64,000 nt of DNA from positions 78,183 to 142,182 of the forward strand of contig CAZCOG010000010.1 in assembly GCA_964500445.1 (NCBI GenBank). Direction: 5' to 3'. Both the position numbers and the translations under genes were made by a program. Every line of letters starts with the position of its first letter. Positions within the stretch are counted from its first letter, which is position 1. Positions 43,441-52,430 of the stretch are shown here, in pieces. Under the pieces are notes generated by a model. It worked only from the letters and a program-made list of their open reading frames with translations, searched no databases and was not told the origin of the DNA. This DNA is from Persicitalea sp964500445 (GTDB lineage: Bacteria; Bacteroidota; Bacteroidia; Cytophagales; Spirosomataceae).

Positions 43441-45438
43441 CTATTCTCCAACTCTAACAAAATGAACCACCTGCCCGCCACCAGCGGCCAAGGTAGCTTC
43501 CAAAGAATCGGCGGCGGTGAGGACTTTTTCTGAAATAACCAGATGATTGGGGTCTTTGCTGACATCCGCCGCGTCGGCGTAGATCTTCGCCTTATATTTT
43601 CCCTTTCCTAGAAACGCCAGCGGAATACTGATTTTGCGGGCGGTGCTGCTGTTGATGGTACCCATGTACCAGTCCGTGCCGCTGCGCCGGGCGGTCGTGG
43701 CAAATTGGTCAAGTTCCGCCACGGGTACTTTGGTTTCGTCCCAGGTCGTGGGGATTTTTTTCAGGAAATCGAAACCAGGCTGACCCAGGTACGCCTCGGG
43801 ATAGTCGGCCACCATCGTCAGGTAGCTTTCCAGCACCACGTACATCGCCAGCATGTGGGCGCGGGTGCCGCCCATGAGCGGACGGGTGTACTGCGTCTTA
43901 AAATCGCCCGGAGGTACGGCCCGGAAGCCGCCGAGGTGGTAGTCCGTCGGCCCGGCCAGCCCCCGTGTGAAGGGCATATCGAGATCATGGTCGGGACTCA
44001 GCGCCCGCGCGTTCCATTTGTTAGTTTCGTAGTTGAGAGTACCCTCACGGGTCAGTTCGTTGGGATAAGTACGACTCAGGCCCGTAGGTTTGAACGATCC
44101 GTGAAACTGAATGAACAGCTTGTGCCGCGCCGCCGCCAGCAAGATTTCTTCCTGAATTTTGACCATTTCCTGGTCGTCGCGATCCATGAAATCGACCATC
44201 ATTCCCTTGATTCCCCACTTCTCAAACTGCGTGAAGGCTTCTTCCAACTGCCTGTAAATGGCATACCAATGTACCCACACATGAATGCCCACGCCGCGCT
44301 GCTTGGCGTAGTCGCACACCTTTTGCATATCCAGCGTCGGGACGGTTTTGGTCACGTCGGTATTCTTACCCACGGCGCCGTAACCCGCCGCGTCGCTCAC
44401 GTACCAGGGAAAGCCCCCGTAGCCAATCACCGAATGGTAGTCGATGCCGTTGTCGGCGCAGAAGTCGATGTAGTACTTATTAGTCTCAAAGTTGATGCCC
44501 GGAGCGAAAGTCGTGTCGGGCGTGATGTCGCCGTTCCACCAATGGAAAGATGTTTTGCCGGGTTTCAGCCACGAGAAATCCTGCTTGATTTTCGAGTTGC
44601 AAAGGGAAGTAATCGTGGTGGATTCCATCAAATCGCCGATGCGGTCGCTGATGAGCATCACCCGCCACGGACTTTGGTGCGGTAGATTCGCCTTCACTTT
44701 TATCCCGGATTCACCAGGCAGCGGCGATAGCTGGGTCGTGAGGTAGCCGTCTTTTTTCCGCAGGTACATCCCGGCATAATCGCGCAGGTTGGCCTCGGTG
44801 ATCGCCATGTACACCTTATTTGGAAACTCGAACAGCGCGGGCATATCCATCAGCGTGTCATTCTTGACCTCGCTCAGCGGCATTTTCTGGTAATAGCCTT
44901 CGTGTGAAGTGGTGTAAGTACCGAATTGCAAAGCCCGCACCTTCGGATCGCCCTGAATGTGGAAGGTACTTTTCTCATCCGTTAACTCGTAGGCGGCCCA
45001 GCTACTTTGTACGGGAAATTCGTAACGAAAAGCCACGGCATCGTTGAACATCCGCACGACCAGATTCACTTGCCGCGCACTCGTCCGCTCGGTCAGCGGA
45101 ATCGAAACCGCTTTGCTATAACTGTACACGTACCCGGTTTTTCCAACCAACAAATCGTAGTTTTCCTCGGCGTTCCAGTAGGTGGGCGTGCCCATTTTGA
45201 GCCTGCCGCCAAAGGCGCCGCCCTCCACGAAATCAAGCCCCAGACTCGACTCACCAATGAGTTCGGTGCCTTTGTAATCGACATTGTACTTCGGAGTGTC
45301 GTTGGAAAGTTGGAAGGTAAAGGTAAGGTGGCCGTTGGGGGATTTTATTTGGATGGGCTTCTGGGCGAAAGTTGAGGAGGAAAGGAAGAGAATGAAAAGG
45401 AGTCCGGCGTAGCGGAAAATCGATTTTGGGAAGTACAT
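43441..45438 (-). CDS. glycoside hydrolase family 97
   Basis: A 665-residue exported enzyme. After a signal peptide (about 1-25, ending SSTFAQK) come the GH97 N-terminal beta-sandwich (KSPNGHLTFTFQLSNDTPKY), a central (beta/alpha)8 barrel (TSFHWWNGDITPDT, KYYIDFCADNGIDYHSVIGY, GIKGMMVDFMDRDDQEMV) and a C-terminal beta domain. GH97 includes alpha-glucosidases (inverting) and alpha-galactosidases (retaining); which this is cannot be settled by eye. It is alone, without SusC/SusD genes nearby. Confidence 0.9.
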   Translation of the reverse strand: MYFPKSIFRYAGLLFILFLSSSTFAQKPIQIKSPNGHLTFTFQLSNDTPKYNVDYKGTELIGESSLGLDFVEGGAFGGRLKMGTPTYWNAEENYDLLVGKTGYVYSYSKAVSIPLTERTSARQVNLVVRMFNDAVAFRYEFPVQSSWAAYELTDEKSTFHIQGDPKVRALQFGTYTTSHEGYYQKMPLSEVKNDTLMDMPALFEFPNKVYMAITEANLRDYAGMYLRKKDGYLTTQLSPLPGESGIKVKANLPHQSPWRVMLISDRIGDLMESTTITSLCNSKIKQDFSWLKPGKTSFHWWNGDITPDTTFAPGINFETNKYYIDFCADNGIDYHSVIGYGGFPWYVSDAAGYGAVGKNTDVTKTVPTLDMQKVCDYAKQRGVGIHVWVHWYAIYRQLEEAFTQFEKWGIKGMMVDFMDRDDQEMVKIQEEILLAAARHKLFIQFHGSFKPTGLSRTYPNELTREGTLNYETNKWNARALSPDHDLDMPFTRGLAGPTDYHLGGFRAVPPGDFKTQYTRPLMGGTRAHMLAMYVVLESYLTMVADYPEAYLGQPGFDFLKKIPTTWDETKVPVAELDQFATTARRSGTDWYMGTINSSTARKISIPLAFLGKGKYKAKIYADAADVSKDPNHLVISEKVLTAADSLEATLAAGGGQVVHFVRVGE

Positions 45439-45615
45439 TGGTAATCTTAAAGTGCGAATAAGGACTTGTATGAAGGGTCAAAGATAATGATTAGCCATGG
45501 GCCGACCATTCCATAAATCAGCATTTCTGACAAAGCATGCTAATTCACTACACACGCTCTCCCTTTCAGCTATTTCAGGAAAAATTCGTAACTCAGGGCA
45601 AAAAATGCTACTACC
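45439..45615. other. upstream region of the GH97 gene
   Basis: Contains a -7-like element for GH97 on the minus strand (TATCTTTG at 45479-45486). The remaining sequence up to the small gene at 45616 shows no gene or strong structure. Confidence 0.45.
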
Positions 45616-45883
45616 ATGGATACTGAAACCAAGCCCATCAGCGGCATCGAATTCGTTCGTCATTTGATAAGCGTAAAGGAACAAGCTCAAAGTGACGCAG
45701 TGGAGAACTACCGTAATGACCCGGAGCTACGGTCCGTCATTAATGAACTGAAAAAAATCATTGGAAAGCGAGAAGTCGAGTAGGGCCTATCGATATATCT
45801 CCGTAGGCGGCGGAACGATGAGACGAACCGACCGCCCTTTTGAGGAAGTGAAGCAGGAAATACTGCGTAGTCGTGACCTATAA
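45616..45883 (+). pseudogene. small gene, frameshifted in a run of seven A
   Basis: From ATG at 45616 the frame encodes 55 residues (MDTETKPISGIEFVRHLISV...) to a stop at 45781. A second frame, open from 45752 to the stop at 45881, continues with ESEKSSRAYRYISVGGGTMR and RTDRPFEEVKQEILRSRDL. They meet at a seven-A run (45751-45757): six A would fuse them into a single 88-residue acidic/basic protein. This suggests a recently broken gene, a sequencing error, or slippage. I do not recognise the family; the size would suit an antitoxin, but that is only a guess. Confidence 0.4.
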
Positions 45884-45907
45884 AGTTGTTATCACAGAAA
45901 GTGAAAA

Positions 45908-46426
45908 TTACTCCAACCCCTTCCGCATCACCACAAACTCCAAATCCATCTTGGGTTCCCCAAAGCGCGGGTCGTTCATCGGAAAAGGCCGCGTTTCGCC
46001 CGTGAGTGCGTAGCCGCGCCGCTCGTACCAGGCAATGAGTTCGGCGCGTTGCGAAATCACCGTCATTTCTACGGCCTGGCAGCCGAGGGTGCGGGCGTAG
46101 TTTTCGGCTTCCTGCAGGAGTTTTTTGCCAATGCCCCGCGCCTGAATTTCCGGTGAAACGGTCAGCATACCGAGGTACATCAGTTCATCTTTCTTTTCGA
46201 GATAAACGCAGCCGACTAGCGCGTCGGTCGCCTCGTCGCGGTGGAGCAGGATGGTAGAGTTGGGCTTGGCAATGGTTTCAGCCAGGCTTTCCTTGCTGGT
46301 GCGGATGCCACCAAGCAGATCGGCTTCGGTGGTCCAGCCTTTACGGGAGCTGTCGCCCCGGTAGGCGCTGTTGATGAGTTGAGTGAGTTCCGGCAGGTCG
46401 GTGGTGGTAGCGGGCAGAAGTGACAC
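45908..46426 (-). CDS. GNAT family N-acetyltransferase
   Basis: A 172-residue acetyltransferase with the acetyl-CoA binding motif A (MLTVSPEIQARGIGKKLLQE, i.e. Q/RxxGxG/A) and a C-terminal WYERRGYALTGETRPFPM. Substrate unknown. The start is set at the GTG at 46426 (giving VSLLPATTTDLPELTQLINS, the usual family N-terminus); a TTG at 46504 would add 26 residues with no match. It stands alone on the minus strand. Confidence 0.85.
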   Translation of the reverse strand: MSLLPATTTDLPELTQLINSAYRGDSSRKGWTTEADLLGGIRTSKESLAETIAKPNSTILLHRDEATDALVGCVYLEKKDELMYLGMLTVSPEIQARGIGKKLLQEAENYARTLGCQAVEMTVISQRAELIAWYERRGYALTGETRPFPMNDPRFGEPKMDLEFVVMRKGLE

Positions 46427-46613
46427 AGGAATAGAGTCCTTTGAATAAATATAGGGTACTTGGGTACAAATGTATGCACCCCGCCGCGAAATCTCCACTG
46501 GCAATCCCGTATTAGAATTCAGGATTGGTCAGTTTGAAAAAAAACCTCTCCATAAAGAAGAGGTTTTTGAATCTATTGAATAAGTACTTCCGCTTTGTGG
46601 CTTTGCGCTTTTT

Positions 46614-46703
46614 TTAATGCTTAAAATGCCTTACCCCCGTCGTCGCCATCGCCACGCCATTCGCATCGCAGTAGGCGATAGAGTCCTTCGAATGGAGCCA
46701 CCG
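46614..46703 (-). repeat. duplicated copy of the purH 3' end
   Basis: About 90 bases nearly identical to the purH terminus at 47312-47403: the copy encodes the last residues KDSIAYCDANGVAM...TTGVRHFKH with a TAA stop, differing by a few substitutions and a 4-base gap. It directly follows the toxin gene on the minus strand. The two copies form direct repeats bracketing the toxin-antitoxin pair. Confidence 0.85.
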
Positions 46704-46715
46704 GAAACTGTTCAT

Positions 46716-47063
46716 TCAGATTTTACGCATTCTCAGCTTATGAACCGTCATGGTCGTAAAATGACCAGACAAATCGTCTGGGCGCTCCGTCAATAATTGA
46801 GTCAATCTGATTTTCATAAGCTCGGTATCTTTGAAATGGTATCGCAGAAATAATACGCTAATTCCCGTTATATCGTGAGCGAACACCCATTCTCCAAAAT
46901 CCTTGTCTTCTGTCAATATAATTCGTGGTGGTTTCCGCGAGAGCTCAATGATTGTCTCATCCTTCAACCCACGATTTAACTCAAATATTGAATAGACTTC
47001 AATACCAATTCCGCGAATGGCTTCGATAAGCGTTCGGTCAATATTTTCATCGGCTAAAATCAC
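46716..47063 (-). CDS. DUF5615 PIN-like toxin
   Basis: A 115-residue PIN-like nuclease of the DUF5615 family, the toxin side of DUF433/DUF5615 pairs. MILADENIDRTLIEAIRGIG holds the first acidic pair, and RIILTEDKDFGEWVFAHDI the central acidic cluster that would bind metal at the RNase site. It starts with GTG at 47063, overlapping the antitoxin stop by four bases (GTGA), so the genes are translationally coupled. It lies between two copies of the purH end. Confidence 0.82.
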   Translation of the reverse strand: MILADENIDRTLIEAIRGIGIEVYSIFELNRGLKDETIIELSRKPPRIILTEDKDFGEWVFAHDITGISVLFLRYHFKDTELMKIRLTQLLTERPDDLSGHFTTMTVHKLRMRKI

Positions 47064-47293
47064 GCCGCCGAACCAATCATTTCTTCATTGGCAAGTACAT
47101 CAGCCGCGTAAAACAACACCGCACTCACATCGTCGGTCGTGATGTGGGGGTACATATAAATGAGATCGGCAGGTGTGGCCCCTTCCGCTAACTTGCGAAG
47201 AATTATTTCCACCGTAATCCGGGTGCCTTTTATGACTGGTTTCCCTAGCATGACCTCGTGGTTAGAGGTAATCCGTTCCTGATAAGTTTTCAT
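47060..47293 (-). CDS. DUF433 antitoxin
   Basis: A 77-residue DUF433 protein with a winged-helix-like fold: NHEVMLGKPVIKGTRITVEI is the family signature, followed by LRKLAEGATPADLIYMYPHI. DUF433 proteins are the antitoxin partners of DUF5615 or PIN-type toxins. It is the first gene of the pair and probably represses its own promoter, as is usual for antitoxins (inference). It begins only 18 bases past the purH stop, on the same strand. Confidence 0.82.
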   Translation of the reverse strand: MKTYQERITSNHEVMLGKPVIKGTRITVEIILRKLAEGATPADLIYMYPHITTDDVSAVLFYAADVLANEEMIGSAA

Positions 47294-47311
47294 AACAAAA
47301 TGGGTTTGGAA

Positions 47312-48847
47312 TCAATGCTTAAAATGCCTTACCCCCGTCGTCACCATCGCCACGCCATTCGCGTCGCAGTAGGCGATAGAGTCCTTGTCGCGGATGGAGC
47401 CGCCGGGTTGTACGACGGCAGTAATACCCGCTTCTTTGGCGATCTCGACGCAATCGGGAAAGGGGAAAAAGGCATCGGAGGCCATTACGGCCCCTTGCAG
47501 GTCGAAGCCGAACGAGGCTGCTTTGTCGATCGCCTGCCGCAGGGCATCCACGCGGGAGGTTTGGCCCGTGCCACTGGCGAGGAGTTGGTTTTCTTTAGCC
47601 AGTACTATCGTGTTAGACTTGGTATGTTTACAGACTTTCAGCGCAAATTCCAGGGCGGTTAGTTCGGCAGCCGTCGGCTCTTTTTCGGTGACGGTTGTCA
47701 TGTCATCGGCAGTCTCGGTCACATTATCCTTATCTTGTTGAAGTACCCCGTTCAGGATAGTCTTGAACATCTCGCCGGGCAAAGTGAGCGGCTTCCTTTT
47801 TAGCAGAATACGGTTTTTCTTGGATTGCAGGATTTGCAGCGCGTCTTCCGAGTAGGCGGGCGCAATCAAGATTTCCATGAAAAGTTTGTTCAATTCCTCG
47901 GCCGTTTCGGCGTCCACGTTGGTGTTGGTGATAATCACGCCGCCAAAGGCCGAAACCGGATCGCAAGCTAAGGCGTTGACATAGGCTTCACGGGCTGTGT
48001 CAGCCGTGGCAATGCCGCAGGCGTTGGTGTGTTTGATGATGGCAAAGGTCGGTCCCGCATTCTGGAACTCGTCGATCAGCCCCACGCAGGCGTCCACGTC
48101 CACGAGGTTATTATAGGAAAGTTCTTTGCCGTGCAGTTTTACAAACATAGCGTCAAGATCACCGTAGAATATAGCATTCTGGTGAGGATTTTCGCCGTAA
48201 CGCAACGTTTGGGAAGGTAGTTTCTCAAAGTCCCGCACGCTATCAAGTACCGCCGACTCGCCCTCCAAAAACCAGCGGTTGATGGCTGTATCGTAATGCG
48301 AGGATACACCAAAGGCCGCCGCCGCGTACCGACGGCGGTCAGCCAGGTCAGTTTTGCCTTCTTTCTGGGTTAATAAATTCAGGGTGTCGGCGTACTGCTC
48401 GCGCGAGGAAACGATCAACGTATCCTTGAAATTCTTGGCCGTAGCCCGAATGAGCGCAATGCCGCCGATGTCGATTTTCTCAATAATCTCGGCGGGTTTG
48501 GCACCCGAAGCGACGGTGTCTTCGAAAGGATATAGGTCAACTACCACCATGTCTAGGGCCGGAATGTTGTATTCCGCCGCCTGCGCCTGATCGCCTTCGT
48601 CGTCACGACGATAGAGAATGCCGCCGAACACGACCGGGTGCAACGTCTTGACCCGCCCGCCGAAAATGGACGGGTAACCCGTCAGGCTTTCCACCGCCGT
48701 CACCGGAAGGCCGAGTTCTTCGAGGTAGGTCTGAGTACCTCCCGTCGAATAAAGCTTGACATCGTTTTTGTGCAAAAGCCGCACGAGGGGTTCGAGACCT
48801 TCTTTGGAATAGACAGAAATGAGGGCGGAAGAGATTTTTTTGTGCAT
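47312..48847 (-). CDS. purH: bifunctional AICAR transformylase/IMP cyclohydrolase
   Basis: PurH catalyses the last two steps of IMP synthesis. The N-terminal IMP cyclohydrolase domain has ALISVYSKEGLEPLVRLLHK, STGGTQTYLEELG and GGRVKTLHPVVFGGILYRRD. The transformylase domain has LRYGENPHQNAIFYG, IKHTNACGIATADTAREAY, SDAFFPFPDCVEIAKEAGI and the C-terminal GVAMVTTGVRHFKH. The ATG at 48847 gives the family start MHKKISSALISVY; an ATG at 48868 would add seven residues. The last 90 bases are duplicated at 46614. Confidence 0.95.
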   Translation of the reverse strand: MHKKISSALISVYSKEGLEPLVRLLHKNDVKLYSTGGTQTYLEELGLPVTAVESLTGYPSIFGGRVKTLHPVVFGGILYRRDDEGDQAQAAEYNIPALDMVVVDLYPFEDTVASGAKPAEIIEKIDIGGIALIRATAKNFKDTLIVSSREQYADTLNLLTQKEGKTDLADRRRYAAAAFGVSSHYDTAINRWFLEGESAVLDSVRDFEKLPSQTLRYGENPHQNAIFYGDLDAMFVKLHGKELSYNNLVDVDACVGLIDEFQNAGPTFAIIKHTNACGIATADTAREAYVNALACDPVSAFGGVIITNTNVDAETAEELNKLFMEILIAPAYSEDALQILQSKKNRILLKRKPLTLPGEMFKTILNGVLQQDKDNVTETADDMTTVTEKEPTAAELTALEFALKVCKHTKSNTIVLAKENQLLASGTGQTSRVDALRQAIDKAASFGFDLQGAVMASDAFFPFPDCVEIAKEAGITAVVQPGGSIRDKDSIAYCDANGVAMVTTGVRHFKH

Positions 48848-49027
48848 TATTGTTGGGCTTTGAGCCATAAGCTTTGGGCTATAGGCTCTTATCTGAAAAA
48901 TAATAATGGAAAAACAACGTGAAACGCTACTTTTAAAACCTAGGATGCTATGCCTACTGCTTAAAGCATACAGCCTGCAACTTCGGCAGGCTTCAAAGGT
49001 AAAATAATCTCTTTAATTTTAACCCTT

Positions 49028-50419
49028 ATGCAAACCTCAATCGTTTCTCCGCAAGTCCCGCCGCGCCACCGAGGCTGGCCATTGGTTGGAAGTACTTATC
49101 CCTTTATCAGCGATCCTTTGGGGTTTATGCTGCGACTACAGGAGCAGCACGAGCGGCTTTCGGTGGTAAACGTATTACGCCGGGATTTGAATATTCTGCA
49201 AACGGCCGAGGACGTGAAATATGTGTTGCAGGAAAACAACCGCAACTACCACAAAAGCGAAGCTTATGCCATTTTGGCTACTTTTCTGGGCAATGGGCTG
49301 CTGACGAGCGAGGAAGATTTCTGGCGTCGGCAGCGGAAGCTGGCCCAGCCCGCTTTCTATAAACAAAGGCTGGCTCTGATGACCGATATGATGGCCCAGG
49401 AAACCGAGGTTTTGGTCAATGACTGGAGAAAGCATGATGCTGCCCAGCCCCGAGACATCAGCAAAGACATGTTACGACTGACGCTCAACATTGTGACCAA
49501 GGCACTATTCAGCACCGATGTGGGCGACCGCGTGGCGGGTATCTCTGCCGCGCTTGACGACATCATGCATTTCGCCGACCAAACGCTGAAAAGCTTCATT
49601 CGACTACCCCTCAAGTACCCTACGCCCCGAAACGTGAAGTTTCTGTCGGCAGTCAGGAAGGTGGAAGAGGTAATTTATGGAATCATCAATGGTCGCCGCG
49701 CCGAAATCCAGCGCAATCCCGACGCCCGTTACGACGATCTCCTGGATATGCTGATGCGCACCCAGGATGAAGAAACGGGCGAAACCATGTCCGACGGTCA
49801 GCTCCGCGACGAGGTAACTACCATTTTTATGGCGGGTCACGAAACTACCGCCAATGCGCTGTCGTGGGCGTTGTTTTTATTAGCAATGCACCCGGAAATA
49901 GCGCAAAAAATCAGAAAAGAAAGTAATGAGGTTTTAACAAAAAAAGGTACTTCGACTTTTGAGAAAGCACGCGAATTGCGATACACAATGCAGGTAGTTC
50001 AGGAAGTTTTGCGGCTGTACCCACCCGCCTGGGTCATCAGTCGCCGATCACTGGCCGAAGATCAGATTGGCCCCTACGTTTTTCCAGCAGATTCTTATTT
50101 TCTGGTGAGTCCTTACACGCTACACCGCCGCCCCGAGTACTGGAACGAACCGGAGGTTTTCAATCCCGACCGTTTTTCGGAAGAAAATTCCAAAGAACGC
50201 CCCACTTACGCTTACCTGCCTTTCGGCGGCGGACCGAGGCTATGTATCGGTAACAATTTTGCCATGCTGGAAATGCAGCTCGTGCTGGCGATTCTACTGC
50301 GTGATTTTGGGGTGGAACTGCTCTCTCCGAATCAAGTAATCGAACCGGAGCCAATGGTGACGCTTAGGCCGAAAGGAGGGGTAACGCTTGGACTCAAACC
50401 ATTAAGTACTATGAGCTGA
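49028..50419 (+). CDS. cytochrome P450
   Basis: A 463-residue P450 monooxygenase of the CYP102-like/CYP110 kind in sequence pattern. The I-helix is FMAGHETTANALSWALF, the ExxR is in VVQEVLRLYPPAWVISR, and the heme-binding FGGGPRLCIGNNFAM places the ligand at C406. There is no membrane anchor. Substrate is not predictable, and no ferredoxin or reductase gene is nearby. It overlaps the convergent mnmH gene by 11 bases at the stop. Confidence 0.93.
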   Translation: MQTSIVSPQVPPRHRGWPLVGSTYPFISDPLGFMLRLQEQHERLSVVNVLRRDLNILQTAEDVKYVLQENNRNYHKSEAYAILATFLGNGLLTSEEDFWRRQRKLAQPAFYKQRLALMTDMMAQETEVLVNDWRKHDAAQPRDISKDMLRLTLNIVTKALFSTDVGDRVAGISAALDDIMHFADQTLKSFIRLPLKYPTPRNVKFLSAVRKVEEVIYGIINGRRAEIQRNPDARYDDLLDMLMRTQDEETGETMSDGQLRDEVTTIFMAGHETTANALSWALFLLAMHPEIAQKIRKESNEVLTKKGTSTFEKARELRYTMQVVQEVLRLYPPAWVISRRSLAEDQIGPYVFPADSYFLVSPYTLHRRPEYWNEPEVFNPDRFSEENSKERPTYAYLPFGGGPRLCIGNNFAMLEMQLVLAILLRDFGVELLSPNQVIEPEPMVTLRPKGGVTLGLKPLSTMS

Positions 50420-51431
50420 CGGCCAGCCCGAAAACCAGCTGCTCCGCCATCTTCTTCGGGTTGTCTTCCGAAGTTTCTACCTTATATATGACATTTCGGT
50501 TGCCCGACCCATGTTGGTAAGCTTTGTCATAGTAGGTGAGGGTAATATCGGCAACGGTGGCAAAATCGTTTTGGCCCAGAGCCTCGATAGCGGCTTTGTG
50601 ATGCTGACCGCCGAGGCGTTTTTGAATACGATTAGTCGCCTCGTGAAGGAGGTCTATATCATAGCAGGCATATTCGCGTACGAGCCTTTCTATCCTGGTC
50701 GCCTTGTCCATATCTACCATAACGACCGGGGCATTTTGCATCTGTGTCCAGACATTCTGCGGAATCAGGCACCGGCCCACGGTGCGGCTTTCGTCTTCCA
50801 CCCACACGCGGCGCGAAGGATCAAGTCGCCGCCACTGGTTGTAAATTCGATTCTCGAAATGTTCGGAACTCGGTTGTGGTAGTTGACCAATCGCTCCGTA
50901 GGACGACCCTTTATGGTGCGCCAATCCTTCCAGATCGATAACTTGTTCGCCCAATTTGCGCAGTTGGTGCAGAATTTCGGTCTTGCCGCTGCCAGTTTTA
51001 CCACCCAGAATGATGATGTTCTGCGGAATCATAAATCCGGCAAGTACTTCATTTCGGAAGGCTTTATAGCCGCCGACCAGGGTACTTACCTTCATTCCGG
51101 CCGTTTCGAGCAACCAGCCAAACGACCCGCTGCGCATTCCGCCCCGCCAGCAATGAACCAGTATTTCATTTTCAGGGGCAAGTACTTTCGATTCGCGGAC
51201 AAAATCCGCCATCTTCGGCCCCACAAATTCCAGCCCTAAAAGCAACGCCTCTTCCTGACTGACCTGCTTGTAAGTAGTTCCAACCTGTGCTCTCTCTTCA
51301 TTGCTGAACAAAGGGATATTCACCGCCCCCGGAATGTGCCCCTGTGCGAACTCCCCCGGTGAGCGTACGTCCACGACGGGTAACGCTTCGGCTTTTTGCA
51401 AAAAAGTGGGAGGAGGAAGAGGGGTGGGCAT
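50409..51431 (-). CDS. mnmH: tRNA 2-selenouridine/geranyl-2-thiouridine synthase
   Basis: MnmH (SelU) replaces sulfur by selenium, through a geranylated intermediate, in wobble 2-thiouridine of Lys, Glu and Gln tRNAs. The 340-residue protein has an N-terminal rhodanese domain with VDVRSPGEFAQGHIPGAVNI and LVHCWRGGMRSGS (C94), then a P-loop domain GGKTGSGKTE (about 143-152). No selD gene is in the window, so the selenium donor source is open. It is followed by 110 bases with inverted repeats, then pdxJ on the same strand. Confidence 0.93.
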   Translation of the reverse strand: MPTPLPPPTFLQKAEALPVVDVRSPGEFAQGHIPGAVNIPLFSNEERAQVGTTYKQVSQEEALLLGLEFVGPKMADFVRESKVLAPENEILVHCWRGGMRSGSFGWLLETAGMKVSTLVGGYKAFRNEVLAGFMIPQNIIILGGKTGSGKTEILHQLRKLGEQVIDLEGLAHHKGSSYGAIGQLPQPSSEHFENRIYNQWRRLDPSRRVWVEDESRTVGRCLIPQNVWTQMQNAPVVMVDMDKATRIERLVREYACYDIDLLHEATNRIQKRLGGQHHKAAIEALGQNDFATVADITLTYYDKAYQHGSGNRNVIYKVETSEDNPKKMAEQLVFGLAVSS

Positions 51432-51442
51432 TAGTAGTTTAG

Positions 51443-51536
51443 AATTAGTGAATGTCGGAATGTAGTAATATTCTTCTGCCAGAATACAGACTGCTGAGTC
51501 GATGGAAATATGCTGACATTCACTGATTCCGACATT
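51443..51536. repeat. inverted repeats between pdxJ and mnmH
   Basis: aattagtgaatgtc (51443-51456) pairs with gacattcactgatt (51515-51528) at 13 of 14 positions, and aatgtcggaat (51451-51461) pairs with attccgacatt (51526-51536) perfectly. The two pairings overlap, so alternative structures are possible. Could act as a terminator or attenuator between the two genes. Confidence 0.55.
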
Positions 51537-51541
51537 CTAAA

Positions 51542-52261
51542 TTAAACATCTAGCTCTCGCAAGTACATCTGAATCGTGTTTTCCAGCCCAAAGTACAGGG
51601 CATCGGAAATGAGAGCGTGGCCGATAGAAACTTCGTCGAGCCAGGGGATACTTTTTTGTAAAAACCGCAGATTGTCCAGACTCAGATCATGGCCAGCGTT
51701 CAGGCCCAGTCCCACGCGGCGGGCGGCTTCGGCAGCTTTCACGAAAGGAGCTACGGCTTTTTCTTTGTTTTCGTAGTAGTGTTCGGCGTAGGGCTCGGTG
51801 TAGAGCTCCACGCGATCGGCCCCGCAGGCTTTTGCCCCTTCTACCATACGCTCATGGGCATCCACGAAGACGGAGACGCGAATACTAGCGGCTTTAAATT
51901 CGGCAATGAGATCCGTCAGGCGATCCTTGTTTTTTACAGTATCCCAGCCTGCATTGGAAGTGATGGCTCCAAGCGCATCAGGGACCAGGGTCACCTGATC
52001 AGGGTAGTTGGCCAGGACTAAATCCACAAATTTCCGCTCGGAGGGATTGCCTTCAATGTTGAATTCCGTCGTGACGACTTTCCTCAAATCATATACATCC
52101 TGATAGCGGATATGGCGCTCGTCGGGACGCGGGTGTACCGTAATACCTTCGGCTCCGAAGCGCTCACAGTCCAGAGCGACTTTAACGACGTTGGGGTTGT
52201 CGCCGCCCCGCGAGTTACGCAGGGTGGCGATTTTATTGATATTAACGCTTAGGCGAGTCAT
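51542..52261 (-). CDS. pdxJ: pyridoxine 5'-phosphate synthase
   Basis: PdxJ condenses 1-deoxyxylulose-5-phosphate with 3-amino-2-oxopropyl phosphate to form pyridoxine 5'-phosphate (DXP-dependent vitamin B6 route). The 239-residue product starts MTRLSVNINKIATLRNSRGG and shows DCERFGAEGITVHPRPDERH, FNIEGNPSERKF, QVTLVPD and GLGLNAGHDLSLDNLRFL. The start is placed at 52261; an open frame up to 52474 overlaps the divergent promoters. The -7-like element on the minus strand is at 52297-52304. Confidence 0.95.
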   Translation of the reverse strand: MTRLSVNINKIATLRNSRGGDNPNVVKVALDCERFGAEGITVHPRPDERHIRYQDVYDLRKVVTTEFNIEGNPSERKFVDLVLANYPDQVTLVPDALGAITSNAGWDTVKNKDRLTDLIAEFKAASIRVSVFVDAHERMVEGAKACGADRVELYTEPYAEHYYENKEKAVAPFVKAAEAARRVGLGLNAGHDLSLDNLRFLQKSIPWLDEVSIGHALISDALYFGLENTIQMYLRELDV

Positions 52262-52285
52262 GGGTGGGGGAATGCTTAGTGTTCG

Positions 52286-52304
52286 TACCTTTGTGGCAAA
52301 GTTA
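52286..52304. promoter_or_regulatory. back-to-back promoter elements of pdxJ and yqeY
   Basis: TACCTTTG (plus, 52286-52293) and, reversed, TAACTTTG (minus, 52297-52304) lie three bases apart and form a near-perfect dyad. Both fit the -7 consensus, but neither has a good -33 element. They may make divergent transcripts that overlap at their 5' ends. Confidence 0.4.
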
Positions 52305-52390
52305 CGGCTATCGAACGTGAGTTGCCTGGAAAATGTTCTAGGCATTCTTATCAAAGAATCTAATACGAATTTTTCATTTTTATCAAGACG

Positions 52391-52418
52391 GGCCGTCCGG
52401 CGATGCGTCGCCCCGGCC
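52391..52418 (+). other. 5' leader hairpin of the yqeY gene
   Basis: Inner stem GGCGA/TCGCC (52399-52403 with 52408-52412) and outer stem GGCCG/CGGCC (52391-52395 with 52414-52418). It ends 12 bases before the ATG at 52431, so it could affect ribosome access. Confidence 0.35.
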
Positions 52419-52430
52419 GTACCACCAATT

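Noticed and set aside
43705..44685. 326-codon plus-strand frame within GH97
   Set aside because: Antisense shadow of a GC-rich coding frame; GH97 motifs are unmistakable on the minus strand.
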